A DNA stretch of 64,000 nucleotides from Bacteroidia bacterium (GTDB lineage: Bacteria; Bacteroidota; Bacteroidia; J057; JADKCL01): NCBI GenBank assembly GCA_020635905.1, contig JACJYV010000004.1, forward strand, positions 620,001 through 684,000. The letters are read 5' to 3'. The number at the start of each line of letters is the position of its first letter. The stretch's first letter is position 1. The notes under the pieces were generated by a model. The model was not told the origin of the DNA. It saw only the letters and a program-made list of their open reading frames with translations, and ran no database searches. Shown here in pieces: positions 8,730 through 17,760 of the stretch. The position numbers and the translations under genes are program-made.

Positions 8730-8730
8730 A

Positions 8731-9567
8731 CTAAATGTCCATTGCAATTTTCCTCCCCTGCGCAGCCGTTTCCGCCTCCGGCAGAATCTCACAATTGTCC
8801 CACAAACCCGTTTCCAGGGTGAGGGCATAGGGCTGGGGAAGACGGGTTTCCCGCATGAGACGGGCCGCGGTGAGGTGGTCGTAGGAATAAGAAAGATGGC
8901 GGAATTGAGGCTCAGATCCGGGCTCCATGAGCAGGTACCAAACCCGGGGCGTGCCGTCGTTGGCGGGCATCCCGATCACCCCGGGATTGATCCAGGAGAG
9001 GCCCTCTTCGTGGTGATGAAAGGGCAATCCGCAATGTCCGGCCAGGATCAGGTCGCAATGGGCAGCGGCAAAATTGGCTGCTTTGACGGGCCAGGGCGTG
9101 GATTGAAATACATACTCTGAGGTCTCAAAATACGAACCGTGCACCACCGTGCACTGCCTTCTCTCCCACTCAAAGCGGATAAAATCAGGCAGGGTTTTCA
9201 TCCAGGCCAGGGCCACCTGATCCATGCAGGACTGGGCATAAGGATACCATTGGCGGGAAAAAAGGTCGCAACGTCCGCCTGCGTTGAAGTCGCAGCCGCA
9301 ATCGGTTTCTCCCTCGCGCAGCTGAATTTCCACATTGCCGGCAATGCTCTGGATGCCCCAGTCGATCACTGCCCGCACCGTTTCGAGGGGCTGGGCACAG
9401 TAGCCTACAATATCGCCCGTACACAGGATGCGGTCGGGGGGAATGCCGTGGGTGCGGGCCAGGGCCTGCATTTGCTCCAGGGACTGCAAATTGCTGTACA
9501 CCCCCCCAAAGATGAGCATGGGCCCGGACAATGTGCCCAGATTGAGGGTGATCTTATTTCTTTCCAC
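8731..9567 (-). CDS. Calcineurin-like metallophosphoesterase-fold protein with variant metal motifs
   Basis: A 278-residue protein with the overall motif spacing of the calcineurin-like/YfcE phosphoesterase fold: LIFGGVYSNLQSL, TGDIVGYCAQP, AGNVE, VHGSYFE and AGHCGLPF. The first block is normally D-x-H-G-N, but here it is G-G-V-Y-S-N, so the usual metal-binding Asp and His are absent. GN-H-D is GNVE and the last G-H-x-H is GHCG. A Cys-rich loop (CGCDFNAGGRC) lies in between. I recall similar GG-x-YSN variants in other bacteria, which would make it a distinct subfamily rather than a decayed gene. It overlaps the 3' end of the symporter gene by 14 bp and is last in the susC-susD-symporter operon, suggesting a role in handling the imported substrate. 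Confidence 0.75.
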   Translation of the reverse strand: MERNKITLNLGTLSGPMLIFGGVYSNLQSLEQMQALARTHGIPPDRILCTGDIVGYCAQPLETVRAVIDWGIQSIAGNVEIQLREGETDCGCDFNAGGRCDLFSRQWYPYAQSCMDQVALAWMKTLPDFIRFEWERRQCTVVHGSYFETSEYVFQSTPWPVKAANFAAAHCDLILAGHCGLPFHHHEEGLSWINPGVIGMPANDGTPRVWYLLMEPGSEPQFRHLSYSYDHLTAARLMRETRLPQPYALTLETGLWDNCEILPEAETAAQGRKIAMDI

Positions 9568-10909
9568 GGATAAAAAGCATGGGAATGAGGTAAAGCAGGA
9601 GACAAACCACGCTGCCCCAGAGATTGGCCGAAAGCAGGTCGCCGTATTTGCCCTCGAAAAGAACCCAGTCTTCGGGCACCAGGCTGGTGGCCACTCCCAG
9701 CCCGATGATAATGCCCGCCCCGATGGACAGGTGAAAAGACAAAGCCGGGGCTTTGTGGTTCCAAAGCAGGAAAATGGGGGCCAGCCCCATGACCATGGTA
9801 CCGCTTACGGTGGTGGCGGAGAGAATTTCTGGATTGAAGAATATGGGCAGGGTGCCGGCCACGGCCATAATAATCATCACCAGACGACCAGTCATGACAG
9901 AGGGTTCCTTTTTGGGACCGAGATCCTGTACGGCCAGTTTGGAGAAGGAGGAAAAGGCTGAATCAAGGGTGGAAGCGGCTGAAGTCACCATGATGAAATT
10001 CATGCTCAGCATGCCCAGCAGACCCAGGGTCTTGCTCACTTCGACCGCGGCCTGCCCCTTTACCCCGAGTATTTGCCCGTAAATCCCCACAAAACTGAAA
10101 GCCACAATGCAGATAAATCCGATCACTCCCGCCCAGAGAAAACTGATCAGGGTGCGCTCAGGTGAACTGATAAAGCCCCGGTCGGTCATGACGGAATCGT
10201 GGAAGGGATAGGAAAATATCTGGATAAAGGCCACCAGCATGAGGTTGATTCCGGCGCCCATCTCCCACTTTCCGGAAGTGAGGTAGGGCGTGAGGCCGCC
10301 CTGGGTGCGGGGAAAAATAAAGCCCAGCAACACTATCAGCAATCCCCCGAAAAGAACCATCTGAATGGCATCGGTCAGGAGTGAACTGCGCAGGCCGCCT
10401 TTGAGGGTGTACAGCAGGGTGAGCAAGGTGAAAGCCAGAATGGCCAGGTAATAAGATCCGCTGCCGGCCTCTCCAAAATAGGAGCCAATCACCATGGTAT
10501 TGGACCAGACTTCATTGAAAAGGCGAAAGCCAATCAGCAGGGAGAACAGGATGACCGCACTGCGCCCGAAACGGGTTTCCAGAAAATGGTGGATGCTTTT
10601 GAAGCCCCCCCTCACCCGCATGCGGTAGATCACAATGCCCCCGGTAATGAAGGAAAGGTAATACACCGCGTAGCCCAATCCCCCTACCAAACCATACGAA
10701 AGGCCCAGATTGGCGGCATTGGTGATGGATTTGGCAAAGATCCAGGAGATGACCAGGCTGCTGGTGAGCATGAAAATACCCGGCTGACCTCCCTTTTTGG
10801 TCTGGGCGCTGAAAAACTGGGCTGAGGTGCGGGAAAAAGGTGCAATCAGGACAAAGGCAATCCCAAACGTGCCCAATAAAATCCATTGCCATAATTGCAC
10901 CTGCTCCAT
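9554..10909 (-). CDS. Sodium:solute symporter family (SSS) transporter
   Basis: A 451-residue inner-membrane protein with about 11-13 hydrophobic helices. It has the SSS/SLC5 layout, including the early SWIFAKSITNAANLGLSYG region that lines the Na+ site in this family and the YTLKGGLRSSLLTDAIQM segment typical of SSS proteins (usually 'Y-x-x-x-G-G-x-x-A-V-x-x-T-D-x-x-Q'). It ends in LIPMLFIRGKK. The gene starts 4 bp after the SusD-like gene and overlaps the phosphoesterase gene, so it is an operon member and probably carries the SusC/D-imported solute across the inner membrane. The substrate cannot be read from sequence; the family includes sugar, nucleoside, amino acid and acetate carriers. 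Confidence 0.9.
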   Translation of the reverse strand: MEQVQLWQWILLGTFGIAFVLIAPFSRTSAQFFSAQTKKGGQPGIFMLTSSLVISWIFAKSITNAANLGLSYGLVGGLGYAVYYLSFITGGIVIYRMRVRGGFKSIHHFLETRFGRSAVILFSLLIGFRLFNEVWSNTMVIGSYFGEAGSGSYYLAILAFTLLTLLYTLKGGLRSSLLTDAIQMVLFGGLLIVLLGFIFPRTQGGLTPYLTSGKWEMGAGINLMLVAFIQIFSYPFHDSVMTDRGFISSPERTLISFLWAGVIGFICIVAFSFVGIYGQILGVKGQAAVEVSKTLGLLGMLSMNFIMVTSAASTLDSAFSSFSKLAVQDLGPKKEPSVMTGRLVMIIMAVAGTLPIFFNPEILSATTVSGTMVMGLAPIFLLWNHKAPALSFHLSIGAGIIIGLGVATSLVPEDWVLFEGKYGDLLSANLWGSVVCLLLYLIPMLFIRGKK

Positions 10910-10913
10910 GCGG

Positions 10914-12392
10914 TTAATTTACATCCCACCAAACCCTCGAATTTACACTATTGCCATTAATTGAAGTAGCAGAAAGGAAATTAATATTGTTTAGCACGTC
11001 CTCATCGGTCGGATACGGCATGCGAACCGGGATAAGTCCGTTGTTGAGGCTGGCGGCCACGGGCTTGAGCACGGGAAAGCCGGTGCGGCGGTATTCGATC
11101 CATCCTTCGTAGCCATTGATGGTATTGGCGATCCATTTTTGGGTAATGATTTGCTGAATGGGATCCTGCCCAAAACTGCCATAAGCGGCTGAGTCCGTGG
11201 TGAGGTAAGTGGCTGGCAAAGCCGTATGCCAGTAATCAAAGGCCAGTTGCACCCCCGTTTCGTAGTGGGTTTGGGCATTCCCGTTGATATAACCCCGGGC
11301 AGCCGCCTCAGCCAGCAGGAAATGGGTTTCCCAGGCTGTGAGGAAATTGGCATCCAGATCGCCCGTATGGTCCCGGAAAATGGTGCCTCCAAGGGAGTAA
11401 TCCGCCACGGTGATGGAGGTCTGGGAAGCATCCTGCCCATTGAGCAGACCTGCATAAACGGTGCCCGTGCTGTCGTTGCCAATCGGACGGTACATGACTG
11501 CCATGCGGGGATCGTTATTCATTTTCAGAATCTCCTCCATGGTTTTGGACATCACAAACAGGTTGAAGTCTCCTGCCCTCAGGGTGGCCATGCGAAAGTT
11601 ATTGGGCTGACCGTCGGTGAAGTCGTAGGTGGCGTTCTGGCTGTTGGAATTGAGGTAATCTCCGCTGTCGTAGATGGATTGCAATTCGGCCGAAACATTC
11701 TTCACCCCGGAAATGCGCATCAGGTATTTGATTTTTAGGGAATTGGCAAAGGTGATCCAGGCAGCAAGATCGCCATTGAAAAGGATATCCCCCTCCAGTT
11801 TCTGGGCTCCGCTGTAATTCAGCAAGGCGCCAATGCCCAGATCGAGATTGTCCAGAATTCCGTAAGCCGAAGTGTAAATGTCTTCCTGAGCGTCGTAAGC
11901 GGGGGTGACATTGCCCTGCTGGCCCTGCAAAGCCTCTGAATAAGGCACATCGCCATAAATGTCGGTGAGTGCGGCAGTCATATACGCTTTGAGAATGCGC
12001 GCCGGGCCTTCGTACACGGCATAAACCTGATTCTCCTGAGCTGACTTCAGGATCAGTTCGTTGTCGCGCAGGTTGGTGTAAAGGATGGGCCAGGGGTTGC
12101 CACCGTACTGTGGTTCGGTCAGGCTGTGCCTGTCAAACAGGTTGAAGTCAACTTCAGTAAAGTATTGACCCAGAAGGTTTCCGGCCACGTAGCCCTCATA
12201 GGACATGCCTTCGCCATAACTGTATATCACCTGACGCAGCAAGAGGCTGGGTTGCACCTCAGTGGGCGCATTGGGATTGAGGTTGATATCCTCAAAGTTG
12301 CGGGTACAGGAATTAATTCCAGCTCCAATAAGCAGGACCAGAATCAGGGTAAGAATGCGGCGGGCGCTATTTTGAGTATTCATTTTTTTCAT
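10914..12392 (-). CDS. SusD/RagB-family outer-membrane substrate-binding lipoprotein
   Basis: A 492-residue lipoprotein with lipobox GAGINSC and then NFEDINLNPNAPTEVQPSLL, the hallmark N-terminus of SusD-like_2 proteins. It contains the conserved ARILKAYMTAALTDIYGDVPYSEAL block (shortened here: ALTDIYGDVPYSEA) and the C-terminal pattern of a starch-binding-outer-membrane-type fold. The start is placed at 12392 because GGAGG lies 9 nt upstream of it; the ATG at 12401 directly abuts that site. It sits immediately after susC, whose stop overlaps the ribosome site. SusD lids the SusC barrel and captures the ligand at the cell surface. No glycosidase is nearby, so the ligand may not be a polysaccharide. 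Confidence 0.93.
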   Translation of the reverse strand: MKKMNTQNSARRILTLILVLLIGAGINSCTRNFEDINLNPNAPTEVQPSLLLRQVIYSYGEGMSYEGYVAGNLLGQYFTEVDFNLFDRHSLTEPQYGGNPWPILYTNLRDNELILKSAQENQVYAVYEGPARILKAYMTAALTDIYGDVPYSEALQGQQGNVTPAYDAQEDIYTSAYGILDNLDLGIGALLNYSGAQKLEGDILFNGDLAAWITFANSLKIKYLMRISGVKNVSAELQSIYDSGDYLNSNSQNATYDFTDGQPNNFRMATLRAGDFNLFVMSKTMEEILKMNNDPRMAVMYRPIGNDSTGTVYAGLLNGQDASQTSITVADYSLGGTIFRDHTGDLDANFLTAWETHFLLAEAAARGYINGNAQTHYETGVQLAFDYWHTALPATYLTTDSAAYGSFGQDPIQQIITQKWIANTINGYEGWIEYRRTGFPVLKPVAASLNNGLIPVRMPYPTDEDVLNNINFLSATSINGNSVNSRVWWDVN

Positions 12393-12401
12393 TTTAATCA
12401 T

Positions 12402-12408
12402 CCTCCTT
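12402..12408 (-). promoter_or_regulatory. Strong Shine-Dalgarno deciding the susD start
   Basis: On the minus strand the susC stop TAA runs straight into AAGGAGG, followed 9 nt later by the ATG at 12392. Strong SD sites are uncommon in Bacteroidota, and this one overlaps the upstream stop, pointing to translational coupling of susC and susD. Confidence 0.7.
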
Positions 12409-15400
12409 AAAATTCAAAACCTACTTTCACCCCCAGGCTGCGGGTGGTGGGATACGACATATCTTCCACTCCACTGATAAATTTATTCCCCTGGACCGCC
12501 AGTTGCTCGGGATCGAAATGGGGAATGTGACTCAGGGCAAAGAGATTGCGGCCAATAAAGGCAATGCTGAGGGTGCGTCCGTTGCGCAGGAACCCGCTTT
12601 CGCCTCCCTGGAAGGTATAGCCCAGGCTAAACTGACGCATTTTGCAGTAGGAAGCGTCATAGACGTTATTCTCCTCGTGGTTGCGGTCGTAATACTGGCG
12701 GTAATAGCTTTCGGCGCTGATGGCCACCGTATTGGGCACGTACACGGGTTCGCTTGCAGTGCCCGTATTGACCACCCCGTCGGCCACAATGCCGCCTGCA
12801 GGGCGGTCCTCCGTTTCGATCAGCTGGCCGCCTACGCCGGCCAGGGCCAGGGTACGGGAAACCAGCACGCCGCCCTGCCGCCAGTCGAAGAGGAAGCTCA
12901 GGTTCCAGTTTTTCCAGCGGAAATCGTTATTGAAGCCCAGGATAAAATCGGGATTATAATTGCCCAGCAACTTGAGGTTATTGTCCACGATAAAATTGCC
13001 ATTGGCATCCACCACAAACTGGCCGTCCTCGTTTTTGAGGTATCCCGTGCCATACATATCGCCGATGCGGCTGCCCTCTTCCACCTGATACCAGACAGTT
13101 TGATTCACGTTGTCGTACACCCGGTTGTAGGCCAGCGTGAGGCGGCCCGCCTGCTCAGGCAGAGACACCACGGTGGACACATTGCGGCTGAAATTGAGGG
13201 TGCTGGTCCAGGTAAACTGGTCGGTGCGAATGGGAACAAGTCCTGCTATAACCTCCAGACCCACTGAGCGCACGGCTCCCCCGTTGACCACTTTCTGGCT
13301 GTAACCCGAACTGAGTGCCACGGGCAGGGAAAGAATCTGATTTTGGGTCAGGCTGTTGTACCAGGTTACATCCAGACGGATGCGGTCGTCGAGGAAGCGC
13401 AGATCGGCCCCCAATTCCACGCAGGCGGTTCGTTCAGGCAGCAGATTGGCATTGGCGATGATGCTCTGGGCGCTGAAAGTGGGTTGAGAATTGTAGGGTG
13501 TCTGGGCCACGAAGGCGGTGGTGGTGAGATAAGGATCGGTATCGTTGCCCACGGCAGCCCAACTGGCCCTGACTTTGGCGAAGGAGATGGCTTTGGGCAG
13601 GGATATGAGATTGGACAGGACAAAGCTGGCCGAAGCTGAAGGATAGAAGAATCCCGTGCTGGAGGTGGATCCGGGTGTGGCCAGGGCGCTCGACCAATCG
13701 TTGCGGCCCGTAAGATCAAGGAAAAGGTAATCTTTGTAACTCAGTTTGACCAGGCCGTAAAGACTGTTGATGCGTTTGCGGGAACGGTACTGGAAAACTT
13801 CAAGCGGCGAAGCCGCGTTGCTCAGGTTGAAAATGCCAGCCTGGGCCAGAGAAAGGGCCTGGGTCTGCACGGTGCTGGCCTGCTGGTCCATGCGGTTGCC
13901 TCCCAGGGAAACATCGAGACCAAAGTCCTGCAGGTCGCGGTTATAGTTCAGCAGAAAGTCCGTGTTATTCTCCCGAAACCCCACTGTATGCTCGGCATAG
14001 GCACCTTTCTGAAAACGGTTGGAACTGAAGGCCCGGCGGAAGGAGCGCAATTCGTTGGAATAATCCATGCCGCTGCGCAGACTGAGGCTGAGGTGGTCGG
14101 TGAATTCGTAACGGGCCTGCAGATTGCCAAAAATCCGGTCACGGGTAAAGGCGTTGCGGTTTTCAAGCAGAATAAAATAGGGATTGTCGAAATAGGTGTA
14201 ATTGAAGCTGTATTGCTGCACATTTTCCAGTCCGGGCTGCCAGAAATCTTCCAGATTGGCAATGTCCATGTTGCGCGGACCCCAGGCCACCAGGGAGTAA
14301 TTGATGTTTTCGGAACCGTAGCCGTTGGCGGGGCGGTTCTCGCTGCGGGAATTGACATAATTGACCGAGGCATTCACCTTCAGGCGATCCATAGGACGAA
14401 AATTGAGGTGCGCTGCCAGGTTATTGCGGTCGAGATTGACTCCCGGAATGATGGAGGCGCTGCGCATGTCGGAGAAGGACAGGCGGAAATCACCCTGATC
14501 AAAGCCCGAAGAAATGGCCACATTATTGGTGGTGGTCCAGCCTGTGTTGTAGAAATCCCGCAGGTTATTGGGGTGAGAAATGAAAGGCGTGGGGGTAATG
14601 GGGCGTCCGCCATGCACGGCCACATCCCCTCCCCTGACCGTACTACCGTCGGGCATGGTCACCGGGCTGTCGAACTGGGCAATCAGCAATCCCTGGTCAA
14701 GGGCCGGGCCCCAGCTGTAGCTGATATTGTCATTCACCCCTGCTCCCAGGCCGTTCACAAACTCAAACTGACCCGAGTTGCCCTGCCCGTATTTGTTCTG
14801 GAATTTGGGCAATTGAAAAGGCTTGTCCATCAGGGTGCTGCTGTTGACCGAAACGCCCCAGCCCTTGTGGCGGGCACCGCTTTTGGTGGTGATGATGATG
14901 ACTCCGTTGGAGGCCCGGGTACCGTAGAGGGCCGCTGCGGCCGGGCCTTTGAGCACGGTCACGGACTCCACATCGTCGGCATTCACCTCCATCCCACCGT
15001 TGCCAAAGTCGATTTCCTGAAATCCAGCCGCGGCTTCGTTGGTGAAATTGAGGATGGAATTATTATTGATGGGCGTGCCATCCACCACAAAGAGGGGATT
15101 ATTATTGGAAAATGAGGCTTCTCCCCGTATCGTGATTTTGGAACTGGATCCCACCCCGGTTGCACCCTGACTGATGGTGACTCCTGCGACCTTTCCGGCC
15201 AGATCATCCACAAAGTTGGGGGATTTGACGCTGGCCACGGCTTCTCCATCGAGCTTTTGCACTACATAGCCGAGGGCTTTATTCTGCCGTTCGAGGCCCA
15301 GGGCAGTAATCACCACGTCGTCAATGCTGGCCTCGGCTTCCTTCATTTCAAGGATGAGACTGGTACGGCCCTGAAGTGAAATGACCTGGGTTCCGTAGCC

Positions 15401-15625
15401 AAGCAGGGAAAATTTTATGCTGGCTTCAGGTTCGCTCACAGTGAGGGAAAATTTCCCCTCAGAATCAGAAACGGTCCCGTTTTGGGTCCCGGTTTCACTC
15501 AGGGTGACCCCGGCCAGACCTTCCCGGCTTTGCTGGTCCAGTACCTGACCTGTGACGAGGACCTGCTGAGCAAACAGACCGGAAATATTGCCCAGGATAA
15601 AGGCAATCAGTAGAATATGCTTCAT
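12407..15625 (-). CDS. SusC/RagA-family TonB-linked outer-membrane transporter
   Basis: A 1072-residue protein. It has a signal peptide (MKHILLIAFILGNISGLFAQ), then a carboxypeptidase-D-like regulatory domain (VTGQVLDQQSREGLAGVTL, ~22-105), a plug domain with DDVVITALGLERQNKALGY and VLKGPAAAALYGTRASNGVI, and a ~750-residue beta-barrel ending in aromatic Phe (VGFEF). These are the signatures of SusC proteins, and the length is normal. It is first in a tight four-gene operon with susD, an SSS symporter and a phosphoesterase-like protein. It imports an oligomeric or small-molecule substrate across the outer membrane using TonB energy. No anti-sigma/ECF pair is adjacent, so regulation is not obvious. 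Long frames on the opposite strand inside it are shadows. Confidence 0.96.
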   Translation of the reverse strand: MKHILLIAFILGNISGLFAQQVLVTGQVLDQQSREGLAGVTLSETGTQNGTVSDSEGKFSLTVSEPEASIKFSLLGYGTQVISLQGRTSLILEMKEAEASIDDVVITALGLERQNKALGYVVQKLDGEAVASVKSPNFVDDLAGKVAGVTISQGATGVGSSSKITIRGEASFSNNNPLFVVDGTPINNNSILNFTNEAAAGFQEIDFGNGGMEVNADDVESVTVLKGPAAAALYGTRASNGVIIITTKSGARHKGWGVSVNSSTLMDKPFQLPKFQNKYGQGNSGQFEFVNGLGAGVNDNISYSWGPALDQGLLIAQFDSPVTMPDGSTVRGGDVAVHGGRPITPTPFISHPNNLRDFYNTGWTTTNNVAISSGFDQGDFRLSFSDMRSASIIPGVNLDRNNLAAHLNFRPMDRLKVNASVNYVNSRSENRPANGYGSENINYSLVAWGPRNMDIANLEDFWQPGLENVQQYSFNYTYFDNPYFILLENRNAFTRDRIFGNLQARYEFTDHLSLSLRSGMDYSNELRSFRRAFSSNRFQKGAYAEHTVGFRENNTDFLLNYNRDLQDFGLDVSLGGNRMDQQASTVQTQALSLAQAGIFNLSNAASPLEVFQYRSRKRINSLYGLVKLSYKDYLFLDLTGRNDWSSALATPGSTSSTGFFYPSASASFVLSNLISLPKAISFAKVRASWAAVGNDTDPYLTTTAFVAQTPYNSQPTFSAQSIIANANLLPERTACVELGADLRFLDDRIRLDVTWYNSLTQNQILSLPVALSSGYSQKVVNGGAVRSVGLEVIAGLVPIRTDQFTWTSTLNFSRNVSTVVSLPEQAGRLTLAYNRVYDNVNQTVWYQVEEGSRIGDMYGTGYLKNEDGQFVVDANGNFIVDNNLKLLGNYNPDFILGFNNDFRWKNWNLSFLFDWRQGGVLVSRTLALAGVGGQLIETEDRPAGGIVADGVVNTGTASEPVYVPNTVAISAESYYRQYYDRNHEENNVYDASYCKMRQFSLGYTFQGGESGFLRNGRTLSIAFIGRNLFALSHIPHFDPEQLAVQGNKFISGVEDMSYPTTRSLGVKVGFEF

Positions 15626-15874
15626 AAAAATTAATTTAAGCGCGAAGGAGATTTCATCTTCGCTTTACCACAATCAATGAGAACCAGGGCGGGAGATTAT
15701 GGGAGAATTCTAACACAAAGCTCTCAAAGTTCACAAAGCCTCTGAAAAGTGGATTTGTAGAACATTGATGTCCTTTAACTTTAGGGCCCGTTCAGATGGT
15801 ACTTTCTTTAGCCCAACGTCTGAATTCTTTGAGCCTTTGTGCCCTAGGTGTTAAATCTCTCCTCAACCTCTGTT

Positions 15875-16588
15875 TCAGCGGGGAGGGCCGCGGAGGAATT
15901 GGGTTTGGAGGGGAGAATTTGAATGAAAATAAGGTGCCTCAGGTGAATTTTGAGGGGCTTTTGCGTGCAGGATGCGACGCAGATGTTGTGCAATTTGGGA
16001 ATTGAGGGGCAGCAGGCGCAGACATTCCTGCAGATCGTCCGCCCGGTCAATGTCGTGCAGGGCTTCCAGCCAGTGGATGCTTTGGCCTTCCGTTTGGGCG
16101 AGTTGCTGGTAAGCCCGGGCGAGGTCGCCGGTCTCCCAGGGAAGCTGGATGAAGCGATCGCGCGCATAGGCCTCGCGGGCAATGCCTATCAGGTACAGGC
16201 CGCCGTCGGCGGCGGGGCCAAGCACGAGTGAACTTTGGGCAAAGCCCTGTTCAGCGTTGAGCAGGCGGCTGGAAGTCAGTTGGGGACAGTCATTGCCGAT
16301 GGCAATGACGTGTTGGAAGCCAGCCGAGAAAACTTTTTCTATGGCGTTGGCCATGCGTTCGCCGAAGGTGCTTCCCTCCTGCTCCTGCCCGAGGGTGGAG
16401 AAGACGGGCAAGCCCGATTTGGCGGCTTCCTGCTGGCTGTTGAGGATGAGGGCGCGGGCTATCTGCTGGTTTTTCTTTGCTTCTGCCCCGTTTACGAAAG
16501 ATTTGGCCGCGGCTTCGTGGGCCGCGTCGCGGGTGAATAAAAGGATTGCAGTGGATGAATTCTTCGCCTTCATTTTTCTCCAAGGCAA
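15875..16588 (-). CDS. DUF2064 / TIGR04282-type glycosyltransferase-like protein
   Basis: A 237-residue cytoplasmic protein of the DUF2064 family (nucleotide-diphospho-sugar transferase-like fold; some members are annotated as arsenosugar biosynthesis glycosyltransferases). Key blocks are visible: HVIAIGNDCPQLTSSRL (family pattern 'G-x-D-x-P-x-L') and LVLGPAADGGLYLIGI (family pattern 'G-P-x-x-D-G-G-Y-x-L-I-G'), followed by FIQLPWETGDLA and a C-terminal DIDRADDLQ. The start could be at 16588 or at the Met codon at 16573. No arsenic or radical-SAM genes are nearby, so the arsenosugar role is not supported by context. The first ~250 bp upstream of susC, between these genes, carry only AT-rich sequence. 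Confidence 0.85.
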   Translation of the reverse strand: MPWRKMKAKNSSTAILLFTRDAAHEAAAKSFVNGAEAKKNQQIARALILNSQQEAAKSGLPVFSTLGQEQEGSTFGERMANAIEKVFSAGFQHVIAIGNDCPQLTSSRLLNAEQGFAQSSLVLGPAADGGLYLIGIAREAYARDRFIQLPWETGDLARAYQQLAQTEGQSIHWLEALHDIDRADDLQECLRLLPLNSQIAQHLRRILHAKAPQNSPEAPYFHSNSPLQTQFLRGPPR

Positions 16589-16594
16589 AGTAAG

Positions 16595-16945
16595 TATTTT
16601 TTAGATGTAAGAGGGTGAGATTTTAGATTTTAGAGAGGAGTCGTTAGTCGTTAGGCTCTGGGGCGATGTAAGCGACAACAAGTTGTCGCAAAATTTGGTG
16701 ATGGTGGTTAATCTTTGTGTTGCCCTGGCCGGGCCGGCATTCTTTACTCGTAGGTTTATTGTTTTTCAAAGGTACTCGTGAATCTCCCTTTGGTCGATTT
16801 TTTAGAAAAAGATGCAAAAGGCGGCAAACCCTAAAACCCTTCCCCTTCGCACTTAAGCCCAATCGCACATGCCGCCCAAGCCCCCCACTCCAGCCGCGCA
16901 ATCCGCCCCCGGGGTTTGCCATGGCCTTCGCACACGCCAGGGCTT
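16595..16945. repeat. Inverted copy of the composite intergenic repeat
   Basis: Read on the minus strand, this region repeats the order seen near 1.4-1.7 kb and 8.6 kb. First comes a GC-rich module (about 16945 down to 16790: gggggcgg..ttgcgcggctgg..gggcggc, then gaagggttttagggtttgccgcc). Then comes ggccggcccggccagggcaa at about 16740, the palindrome gcgacaacttgttgtcgc (16672-16689), and finally cgactaacgact and ctaaaatctaaaatct (16600-16650). The whole gap 16589-17042 contains no credible gene; the minus-strand reading frame at 16644-16979 is a product of the repeat. Confidence 0.7.
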
Positions 16946-17042
16946 CGCCAAAGGGAATGCATCGCATTGCGGCTTTCAATCCCAGGGATTGATAAAGATG
17001 TTAGCGGTTACCTGGACGTCCTGATTTCATTCATGCTTTTGT

Positions 17043-17720
17043 TTAAAGCACTACACGAAAACCCAGGTCGTCGATTTTGAAGGATTGGGGATGGCTGCGG
17101 CGACGGGTGGTGGCCATGACGCTGCGGGCTTCGTCGGCCCATCCGCCGCCGCGGAAGATGCGGTACGATCCGTACACGGTTTCGTCGTAGAGGTCGGTAC
17201 ACCATTCCCACACATTGCCCAGCATGTCGTACAGCCCCCAGGAATTGGGTGCTTTTTGGCCGACTTCGTGGGTGCGGCCTTCAGAATTCTCTTTGTACCA
17301 GGCAATTTCGTTTAATTCCCCGTACCTGATCTGCTTCTCCCCTGCCTGGCAGGCATATTGCCACTCAGCTTCCGTAGGCAGGCGAAACCCATTCGGGTCG
17401 GGTCCTGAATTTCGCATTACTTCCCCTTCTGTAAGGTTATAAAAGGGATTTCTTCCCAACATTTCCGATAAACGATTGCAAAATCTGACCGCTTCCAGCC
17501 AGGAAACCGTTTCCACCGGCAGTTGGGAGCCCTGGAAAGTAGATGGGTTTTCGCCGGTTACCGCCAGATACAGATCCTGGGTTACGGGGAATTTGCTCAT
17601 TTGAAAAGCTTCAATCTCTATTTCCCAACTGATCTTTTTGCGGTCGTCGCGCAGGGTGATCATGCCCGGTGGGATTTTTACCAGAAGTTCGGGAAGGGTG
17701 CTGAGGTCAAAGGGGGGCAT
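17043..17720 (-). CDS. Formylglycine-generating-enzyme-like (SUMF1/FGE-sulfatase domain) protein
   Basis: A 225-residue protein consisting of one FGE-sulfatase domain: FPVTQDLYLAVTGENPSTF, LPVETVSWLEAVRFCNRLSE, GFRLPTEAEWQYACQAG, NSWGLYDMLGNVWEWCTD and FRGGGWAD, ending in LGFRVVL. These are the standard family blocks (M/PVT, LPTEAEWEYA, N-x-x-G-L-x-D-M-x-G-N-V-x-E-W, R-G-G-S-W). True sulfatase activators use a C-terminal Cys pair, but no Cys is present near that region (SVMATTRRRSHP), so it probably is not a copper FGE. Many such domains are found in other roles, including C-type-lectin-like binding. There is no signal peptide, so it is cytoplasmic. No sulfatase is adjacent. Confidence 0.85.
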   Translation of the reverse strand: MPPFDLSTLPELLVKIPPGMITLRDDRKKISWEIEIEAFQMSKFPVTQDLYLAVTGENPSTFQGSQLPVETVSWLEAVRFCNRLSEMLGRNPFYNLTEGEVMRNSGPDPNGFRLPTEAEWQYACQAGEKQIRYGELNEIAWYKENSEGRTHEVGQKAPNSWGLYDMLGNVWEWCTDLYDETVYGSYRIFRGGGWADEARSVMATTRRRSHPQSFKIDDLGFRVVL

Positions 17721-17760
17721 TGGGAGGAGGACTCAGAATGTGATCAGAGATTACTTTCAC

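Noticed and set aside
13988..15115. A 375-codon open frame on the plus strand inside susC
   Set aside because: Antisense shadow of a clear SusC gene; composition is Val/Ile/Gly-His-rich with no domain, typical of reverse frames in GC-rich genes.
17043..17720. True sulfatase-activating FGE
   Set aside because: The C-terminal copper-binding Cys pair is missing and no sulfatase is nearby.
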